DNA of 11,197 nucleotides, from the NCBI GenBank assembly GCA_047639615.1, contig JBLIOL010000179.1, positions 1-11,197 of the forward strand, in the 5' to 3' direction. The first letter of the stretch is position 1. Each line of letters starts with the position of its first letter. The stretch comes from CAYWNK01 sp047639615 (lineage in GTDB: Bacteria; Planctomycetota; UBA1135; GCA-002686595). The position numbers and the translations under genes were made by a program. The notes beneath the pieces were generated by a model, which was not told the DNA's origin, did no database searches, and saw only the letters and a list, made by a program, of their open reading frames with translations. Shown here one piece after another: positions 5,854-11,197 of this stretch.

Positions 5854-6924
5854 ATGCTGAACCTCTTCAAGCCGATGGAATGGGCCTTTGGCCATCTCTC
5901 AGTCGATATGGGCATCGACTTGGGGACCGCCAATACCCTGGTTTGCGCACGCGGTCGAGGAATCATCCTCAACGAACCGAGCGTGGTAGCGGTCAAGCGT
6001 GGCACCAACGAAGTGCTGCTGGACGGCATGGCTGTGGGTAACACCGCCAAGGCCATGCTGGGTAAGACACCCGGCTCGATCGAGGCCATTCGGCCCCTGA
6101 AACACGGGGTTATCGCCGACTTCGACGTGACCGAGAAGATGCTGCGCTACTTCATCACGAAGGTCCACGAGGGCCGGCAGTGGGTCAAGCCGCAGGTCGT
6201 GATCGCCGTGCCCGTGGGCATCACCGCCGTGGAACGCCGTGCCGTGATCCACTCTGCGGAGCGCGCCGGCGCGCGCCGCGTGTTCCTGATCGACGAGCCC
6301 ATGGCGGCTGGCATCGGCTGCGACATGCCCGTGACCGAAGCCCGGGGCTCCCTGGTGGTCGACATCGGTGGCGGTACCACCGAGATCGCCGTGCTGTCCT
6401 TGGCTGGCGCCGTGGTCTCCACCTCCCTGCGCATCGCGGGCGACGAGATGGACGAAGCCATCATCGCGCACCTGCGCCGGCACCATAACCTGCTCATCGG
6501 CGAGTTGAGCGCCGAGCGCGTCAAGCTCACCATCGGCTCCGCCGCACCCATGGACCAGGAGTTGTCCATGGAGGTTAAGGGTCGCGACTCGATCCAAGGC
6601 TTGCCGCGGCGTACTACCGTCACCTCGATCGAAATTCGCGAGGCCCTCTCGCACCCGGTGCGGCTGATCTGTGAAGCCATCCGCGGCATCCTCGAGGAAG
6701 CCCCGCCCGAGATCTCGGCGGACCTGTACGACTCCGGCATCACGCTTGTCGGTGGTGGCTCCCTGCTCTACGGCATGAGCGACGCCATCGCTGACCACCT
6801 GGGCGTGCCCGCCCAAATAGCGGACGACCCGCTGACCGCCGTGGCCCGCGGCACCGGCATCTTCCTCGACAAGCTCGACGTGTTCAGCAAGGTCCTCGCG
6901 ACCGACCAAGACGAACGCCACTAA
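5854..6924 (+). CDS. mreB: Rod-shape-determining actin-like protein MreB
   Basis: Bacterial actin that forms membrane-bound filaments on the cytoplasmic side and organises lateral peptidoglycan synthesis. It has 356 residues, close to the usual 345-350. ATP-binding motifs are intact: phosphate-1 GIDLGTANTLV (20-30), phosphate-2 VVDIGGGTTEIAVLSLAG (168-185) and adenosine loop GITLVGGGSLLYG (295-307). ILNEPSVVAV, IDEPMAAGIG and DDPLTAVARGTG are also characteristic. Residues 1-13 look like the amphipathic membrane-targeting N-terminus known in Gram-negative MreB. I chose the ATG at 5854: the frame is open back to a GTG at 5788, but those 22 extra residues do not resemble MreB and overlap the leader hairpin. 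No strong Shine-Dalgarno sequence is visible. It is the first gene of mreB-mreC-mreD-mrdA. Confidence 0.97.
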   Translation: MLNLFKPMEWAFGHLSVDMGIDLGTANTLVCARGRGIILNEPSVVAVKRGTNEVLLDGMAVGNTAKAMLGKTPGSIEAIRPLKHGVIADFDVTEKMLRYFITKVHEGRQWVKPQVVIAVPVGITAVERRAVIHSAERAGARRVFLIDEPMAAGIGCDMPVTEARGSLVVDIGGGTTEIAVLSLAGAVVSTSLRIAGDEMDEAIIAHLRRHHNLLIGELSAERVKLTIGSAAPMDQELSMEVKGRDSIQGLPRRTTVTSIEIREALSHPVRLICEAIRGILEEAPPEISADLYDSGITLVGGGSLLYGMSDAIADHLGVPAQIADDPLTAVARGTGIFLDKLDVFSKVLATDQDERH

Positions 6925-6974
6925 ATCCAAGAGGCCCTGCGTCCCGGTCGGGCCGGGGCGACACCTGATACTCC

Positions 6975-8393
6975 GTGCGCGCCTCTCGTCTTCAAACTAT
7001 CCAAGTTCTCGCCTGCATCATCTTTGCAGGCCTGGCCTTGCGTCCGGTACCGGAGCTGGAGCTCCTCTTGGATCGCGTACTGCTGAGTTCGAGACCGATT
7101 GCGGCCTTGGCCTGGCCGCTTTCCGGTGCTGGCATCGTGCACGCTGGCGATGACCGGGAGGCGGAACTCTTGGCCCGCCAGGAGCTGGACGAGCGCGTCG
7201 CACTGGAGCTGGCCGTGCGCCGCTCAGCCGAGCCGGTCGAGGACTACGAGTCCGACACTCATCCCGTGCATGCGGAGGTTGTGGGCCGTTCGCGCGGTGC
7301 CTTGGATGTGCTTGAGGTGCGCGTGGATCGCGTGGGTTTGGTGGAGATCGGACAGCCCGTGATCGCTGGCGAGAACTACGTGGGGCGCGTATCGCGCGTA
7401 ACTCTCAAGCTGCGCAACGGCGTGCGCGTGGAGGATGTGGAAGTCTCCATGGTCACCGGCCGTCGCGCGCGAATCGGTGCGCGGGTGGTCGACTCCGTAA
7501 GCGGCGAGGAGCTAGCCCGCGCGGTGGTGGGCGGGCTCTTGCCCTCGCCGGAGTTCGGCTTGCCGGACTCGCGTCAGGTGCTCTGCATGCATTTCCCTTC
7601 GCGGCGCAGCTTGCGCAGCGGTCTGATCCTGGTGGATGAGCCGCCCGGGGGCACGCCCGGTTCCGAGGACTTGGGCTACCTGGCCAACGGATTCCGCCTA
7701 GGACTCGTGACCGTCTCGGTTAATCCCGATGAACGCACTCGTGAGCGTCTGCTGGGTGTGGAGACCGAGCTGGACTACGCCACGGGGCTCTACCAGGTCC
7801 TGATCCTCACGAAGCCGCGCGATAGCGAGGCCCCCGACGCCGAGGAGGAGGACATCTGGGCCCCGGCTCGCCTGGCCCTGCGTGCCGGCGCTGGGCTCGG
7901 GCGTGAGGGACGCAAGCTCTTGCGCGGGCGTAGCGGCGGTGTACTGCCCGGGGCGGCTCTCGCTTCCGGTGTGCGCCTCTACGGCCGCGTGGAGAGCTCT
8001 GGGCTCTGGACCAGTGATGTGCGCGGTCTGGGTGACCCTGGGCTCAGCCTGCCGGCCCTAGCGGTGCTGGAGGGTGAGGCTGATGCGCGCCTACACGTGC
8101 TCGGCCAACTGGTGGCCCTGGGTCGCAACAGCGATGGTCAGTTGCGCTTTCTTTGGGAGGCGAGCGTGCCCCTAGAGGGCACCGAGGATATTCAAGCACG
8201 GGTCTGGAGCGGGTCCGGCGAAGCCGGGCTACCGCGCGGGCTCCTGCTGGGGGACACCCTCCTGCCGGTTGGGTCGGGGCCCCATGAACTTCTGATCGAG
8301 CCGCCCTTCGGTGGCGTCGAACCCGAATATTTGAACGTGCGCCTCGCCGAGCGCCTGGCCAAGCCGGCCCCTAACTGGGAGCTGGCCCGATGA
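6975..8393 (+). CDS. mreC: Rod-shape-determining protein MreC, enlarged
   Basis: Periplasmic scaffold that links MreB/MreD to PBP2 and activates it. It has 472 residues, against about 280-370 normally. The start is GTG at 6975, giving a hydrophobic anchor at about residues 8-24; a short charged helical stretch follows (about 58-85). The canonical MreC core begins at about 99 (AEVVGRSRGALDVLEVRVDR, then GQPVIAGENYVGRVSRV) and ends near 280 with LANGFRLGLVTVSVNPD and TGLYQVLILTKPRD. An extra segment of about 190 residues follows. Its end, GEAGLPRGLLLGDTLLPVG then HELLIEPPFGGVEPEYLNV, resembles the last strands of an MreC core again, suggesting a second MreC-like beta region. It starts 50 bases after mreB; this gap has a weak GGCCC/GGGCC inverted repeat at 6933-6954. 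It overlaps mreD by 4 bases (ATGA). The identity rests on sequence pattern plus position. Confidence 0.88.
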   Translation: MRASRLQTIQVLACIIFAGLALRPVPELELLLDRVLLSSRPIAALAWPLSGAGIVHAGDDREAELLARQELDERVALELAVRRSAEPVEDYESDTHPVHAEVVGRSRGALDVLEVRVDRVGLVEIGQPVIAGENYVGRVSRVTLKLRNGVRVEDVEVSMVTGRRARIGARVVDSVSGEELARAVVGGLLPSPEFGLPDSRQVLCMHFPSRRSLRSGLILVDEPPGGTPGSEDLGYLANGFRLGLVTVSVNPDERTRERLLGVETELDYATGLYQVLILTKPRDSEAPDAEEEDIWAPARLALRAGAGLGREGRKLLRGRSGGVLPGAALASGVRLYGRVESSGLWTSDVRGLGDPGLSLPALAVLEGEADARLHVLGQLVALGRNSDGQLRFLWEASVPLEGTEDIQARVWSGSGEAGLPRGLLLGDTLLPVGSGPHELLIEPPFGGVEPEYLNVRLAERLAKPAPNWELAR

Positions 8394-8929
8394 AGCGTCG
8401 CGCTGTGGGCTATCTCATGTTGGCTGTCTGGGGAGGTCTCTTCTCGGCCGGGCTGGCGCTGGCCATGGGCTTGGGTGCCAAGGGCGCCTTCCTGCCGGAT
8501 CCTGTGCTGTGCTTGGTGGTGCTGATCGCGGCGCGCTTGCATCGCGATGTGGTCGTTACGGCGGCCTTCGTGCTGGCCCTGGCGCGCATCGCTTTCACGA
8601 TCGATCCGCCCCCGGCGATCTTCGCCATGTACATGGGCGCGGCGCTCTTGATCCGCGCTCTGCGTTCGGGCGTCGACGTGAACGGCCCGCTCGTGCGCGG
8701 CTGGTTCTGCTTCGTAGTCGTCTGGATCGATGGCATGTGGCTGACCCTCGTGCGCGCCCAGCGGCAGGTCTTTGCGGCCAACGCCATGCCCGATGCGGCG
8801 CTGCTAGGCGAAGCTCTCGGCTACACCCTGCCGCGCGCTATGGCCAGTGGACTGCTAGGCATCGTTCTGGGCGCCGTACTCGTGCGCCTACCCGGACTCT
8901 CAGCCATCGATCGCAGGCAGATTTTCTAA
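8390..8929 (+). CDS. mreD: Rod-shape-determining membrane protein MreD
   Basis: Multi-span inner-membrane component of the elongasome, which binds MreC and modulates its activation of PBP2. It has 179 residues, a normal size. Hydrophobic segments at about 7-28, 36-50, 53-70, 74-92, 101-121 and 147-167 suggest five or six membrane helices; the family is poorly conserved and has no catalytic motif. The start ATG overlaps the mreC stop (ATGA) and has GGGAG at 8377-8381, 8 bases upstream, so translation is probably coupled. mrdA begins 2 bases after its stop. The call depends strongly on its place between mreC and mrdA. Confidence 0.88.
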   Translation: MKRRAVGYLMLAVWGGLFSAGLALAMGLGAKGAFLPDPVLCLVVLIAARLHRDVVVTAAFVLALARIAFTIDPPPAIFAMYMGAALLIRALRSGVDVNGPLVRGWFCFVVVWIDGMWLTLVRAQRQVFAANAMPDAALLGEALGYTLPRAMASGLLGIVLGAVLVRLPGLSAIDRRQIF

Positions 8930-8931
8930 GC

Positions 8932-11197
8932 ATGCGCAGACTCGGACTTCCCATGTTGCTGGTGGTGCTGGTGCTCGTCTTGGTGCTCGCGCGCCTGTAC
9001 GACGTGCAGGTGCGCGAGCATGAGGTGTGGGCAACGGAAGCAGCCGCTCTGCAGCGTTCGGAGACCACGCTCCCGTTCCGGCGCGGAGGTATTTACGACC
9101 GCAAGGGCCGCTCCTGGGTGCGCGATGAGGTGCGTTACGAGCTGGAGTTCGTCTGGCGCGACTTCCGCCGCGGCCATCCCCTGGGGAACCTGGCTCAGCT
9201 GCGCTCCTTGCTGGCCTGCAAGCCCGTGAGCTTGCAGGAGGCTGTGCAGGATCCGGGCATCTGGGCCGAGGCTCTGGTGGCGCTCACGCCCCAGGGCATC
9301 AGCGACTTCGCCAAGGGCGAGCGCATCGAAGGTGGTTCGGGCCTTTCTGTGGCAGCCTTGCAGCCCGACGAGGAGCGCCGCGACTTGGCACGCGCGGAGC
9401 GCCGCGGCGCGCGCGCCGCGGCCATGCACTTTTACCTGCAGCGCCTACTGGGCGTGAGCAACCGCGAGTCCAGCGCCCTGCGCGATCTGCGCAAGGATGA
9501 AGGTCGCGAGCTGCCGTACCTGACCTTGGTTGCGATGGTGCGGCGCGGATCGGGCGAGAGCTTGGGCGAGGCACTACAGCGCGAGCGCCGGCGCCTGCGC
9601 GAACGTACCGACGAATCCCTGGACAGGCTGACGAGTTTGGCGAAAGCCATCGACTGGGCCGACATGCCCGGCGATTGGTCCGGTCCGGTTCTGCCGGCGC
9701 CGCTTGCGATGCTGCTGCAGGTGCTGGAGGACGTGCGTACCAAGGCGGAGGACGCTGCCGCGGATCGCTTGTTCTCAACTGCGGCTGGTTTTCGGCCCGG
9801 GCGTCTGTCTGAGAGCAACCTGCAGCGCTTGGACTTGGACTGGCTGCGTCAGTGCGTGTACTGGGACACGGCGCGCTTGCATGAGTGGATCGAGGGTCGT
9901 GGCAAGGGTTGGGAGCGCGAGGTGGAGCGCGTCTTAGCCGGTCATGTGTTCGCGCGCATGCGCCTGGACTCGGGCGAGAACCGCTCGACGGCGGATCGCG
10001 TCTTGGACGCCCTGGCGTACTTCTTTGTGGATCCCAGTGAACGGCCGATCTCGGGAACGGAGCACGACAGCTTCTGGGATGAGTTCCGCAAGCTCGAGGT
10101 GCTGGCTGAGTTGCCCTATGCCTTGGAGCACGGGGATGAGCTGCGGCCGGCCGACCTGCGCCAGGTGCTGCCACTGGAAGAATTCAAGCTGCGTAGCAGC
10201 GACCTGAAAGGAGCCCAGCTGGTCGCCGCCGCCTTGCGCGGCTTGCCACAAGCCGAACAGGCGGAGCACTTGCTGGACCTGGCCGAGCAGCCTGGCAGCG
10301 ATTGGCAGGCGGGCGAGCTAGAGCCTCTCGAGGGCGTGCTCATGGCCTGGGACGATCTCTTGCAGATGCGTCTGGGCGGCTTGCTGCAGGAGCTGCCCCA
10401 GCCCGTGAGTTTCTCGTCCGGGCGCTTACGCGCTGCCTTGGAAGCGCGCGATCACGTGGTCAAGGACATGGATGCGCGCTCGCGCAGCTTCTCGCGCAAG
10501 CCAAGCTTGGAGTTGGTGCACATGGTCGAGCGCCACCGCGAGCACTACTCTGGCTTCAGCGTGCGCAGCGTCACCGACCGCGTGCCCGTAGCGCTTTCCT
10601 CATGGGCTGAAGACGAGGTCCGGGGCGGCACGGCTGTTAAGCGATTGGTGGGTTCCGATCTGGTAGGCAAGGTTCGCGCGCCACAATTGGAGAGCCTCTT
10701 GGCGCAAGAGGCTGGCCTGCGCGAGTTGCGCCGCTTGCAGCGTAAGCTCGAGCTTCAGGACCAGGAACAGGACACCATCTACCAAATCGTCGAGGCTCGT
10801 TACCACCCGGACCAGTCGGTGGGCAGCACGGGCATCGAAGGCTACTTGGATCGCGAGCTGACCGGCCGCAACGGCTACCGCGAGGTGGTGGGGCTGGAGG
10901 AGCAAAACGGCCAGGGTCGTCCGGCTCTGTACCACCCGCCTGTGGATGGGCTGGACGTGGAGTTGACCCTCGACCTGGAGCTGCAGAGGTGGGCGGAAAA
11001 GGTCATCAATCGCCCTAAGGCGGCGCCGGAGGGGGACGAAAAGCCGGACGATGCCTGGACCGAGAATCCCGTAGGAGCGATCGTCCTGATGAAGGTCACG
11101 GGCGAGGTGCTCGCCGCTGCGTCGGCTCCACTGGTGCCGGGCAAGCAAGTTGGCGGAGCGGATGGACAGGCCCTTCTCATCTTGGAACGCACCATGC
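8932..11197 (+). CDS. mrdA: Penicillin-binding protein 2 (MrdA) with a very large insertion, 3' end outside window
   Basis: Class B PBP: the peptidoglycan transpeptidase of the elongasome, activated by MreC. 755 codons are open to the window edge, with no stop. Residues 4-21 are a membrane anchor (LGLPMLLVVLVLVLVLAR) followed by LYDVQV. RRGGIYDRKGR (50-60) is the RGxIxDRxG motif of class B PBPs. GFSVRSVTDRVPV (541-553) corresponds to the pedestal segment before the family's YPYG region. STGIEGYLDRELTGRNGYREV (split, 632-652) matches GxxGIExxYDxxLxGxxGYxEV. VELTLDLELQRWAE and GAIVLMKVTGEVLAAASAP (715-733) mark the start of the transpeptidase domain. The catalytic SxxK, SxN and KTG motifs lie beyond the window. 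Roughly 400 more residues than in E. coli PBP2 separate the first and second motifs; this insert is soluble, mostly helical in appearance, and rich in Leu, Arg, Glu and Trp. The start is 2 bases after the mreD stop, with no strong ribosome site, implying coupling. Confidence 0.92.
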   Translation, partial: MRRLGLPMLLVVLVLVLVLARLYDVQVREHEVWATEAAALQRSETTLPFRRGGIYDRKGRSWVRDEVRYELEFVWRDFRRGHPLGNLAQLRSLLACKPVSLQEAVQDPGIWAEALVALTPQGISDFAKGERIEGGSGLSVAALQPDEERRDLARAERRGARAAAMHFYLQRLLGVSNRESSALRDLRKDEGRELPYLTLVAMVRRGSGESLGEALQRERRRLRERTDESLDRLTSLAKAIDWADMPGDWSGPVLPAPLAMLLQVLEDVRTKAEDAAADRLFSTAAGFRPGRLSESNLQRLDLDWLRQCVYWDTARLHEWIEGRGKGWEREVERVLAGHVFARMRLDSGENRSTADRVLDALAYFFVDPSERPISGTEHDSFWDEFRKLEVLAELPYALEHGDELRPADLRQVLPLEEFKLRSSDLKGAQLVAAALRGLPQAEQAEHLLDLAEQPGSDWQAGELEPLEGVLMAWDDLLQMRLGGLLQELPQPVSFSSGRLRAALEARDHVVKDMDARSRSFSRKPSLELVHMVERHREHYSGFSVRSVTDRVPVALSSWAEDEVRGGTAVKRLVGSDLVGKVRAPQLESLLAQEAGLRELRRLQRKLELQDQEQDTIYQIVEARYHPDQSVGSTGIEGYLDRELTGRNGYREVVGLEEQNGQGRPALYHPPVDGLDVELTLDLELQRWAEKVINRPKAAPEGDEKPDDAWTENPVGAIVLMKVTGEVLAAASAPLVPGKQVGGADGQALLILERTM

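Noticed and set aside
5899..6930. Long open frame antisense to mreB (343 residues)
   Set aside because: It mirrors mreB codon by codon, is rich in His, Gly, Asp and Val as expected from the complement of GC-rich codons, and has no recognisable domain.
6933..6954. GGCCC/GGGCC inverted repeat between mreB and mreC as a terminator
   Set aside because: Only a 5-bp stem with a 12-base loop and no T run; mreC has no separate promoter that I can see, so the operon most likely reads through.
9299..10174. 291-residue antisense frame within mrdA
   Set aside because: Pro/Arg/Ala/Ser-rich composition typical of a shadow frame, while the sense frame is continuous PBP2.
1..11197. CRISPR array, tRNA, rRNA, transposon or phage genes
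   Set aside because: No regularly spaced repeats, cloverleaf-like elements, transposase motifs or terminal inverted repeats were found.

Overview
The window is GC-rich, protein-dense bacterial chromosome from a Gram-negative (diderm) organism: it carries an RND efflux system, an apolipoprotein N-acyltransferase and a rod-shape (elongasome) operon. The phylum cannot be fixed from 11 kb. The very divergent and enlarged cell-wall proteins, and a coiled-coil protein ending in a small MreC-like domain, make me favour a Planctomycetota-like lineage, with low confidence. No tRNA, rRNA, CRISPR array, insertion sequence or phage gene was seen.

Layout. (1) Positions 1-2180, minus strand: an RND efflux pair. 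The lipoprotein periplasmic adaptor comes first and the inner-membrane permease follows 4 bases later; the permease starts with TTG and runs off the left edge. (2) Positions 2181-2350: divergent intergenic region. (3) Positions 2351-4249, plus: lnt, the last enzyme of lipoprotein maturation, with a complete Glu-Lys-Cys triad and an insertion between Glu and Lys. (4) Positions 4250-4458: intergenic, with a near-perfect hairpin and two separate runs of eight C. (5) Positions 4459-5565, plus: a two-gene unit of unrecognised function. It encodes a membrane-anchored coiled-coil protein with an MreC-like C-terminal domain and a 69-residue single-span membrane protein; codon choice suggests high expression. 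(6) Positions 5566-5853: a highly structured intergenic region with four hairpins, including a 16-bp stem capped by a GCAA tetraloop, and a candidate promoter. (7) Positions 5854-11197, plus: mreB, mreC, mreD and mrdA (PBP2), tightly packed; mrdA runs off the right edge.

How the genes fit together. MreB, MreC, MreD and PBP2 form the core of the lateral-wall synthesis machine, and this order is the classical one. Three things are unusual. MreC is about 470 residues and seems to carry a second MreC-like beta region. PBP2 has roughly 400 extra residues between its N-terminal RGxIxDRxG motif and the rest of the pedestal domain. A strongly expressed coiled-coil/small-membrane-protein pair sits directly upstream. 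Together these suggest a remodelled elongasome with lineage-specific periplasmic parts, which is the best candidate for undescribed biology here. The adaptor starts with a lipobox, so it is a likely Lnt substrate, but that link is generic.
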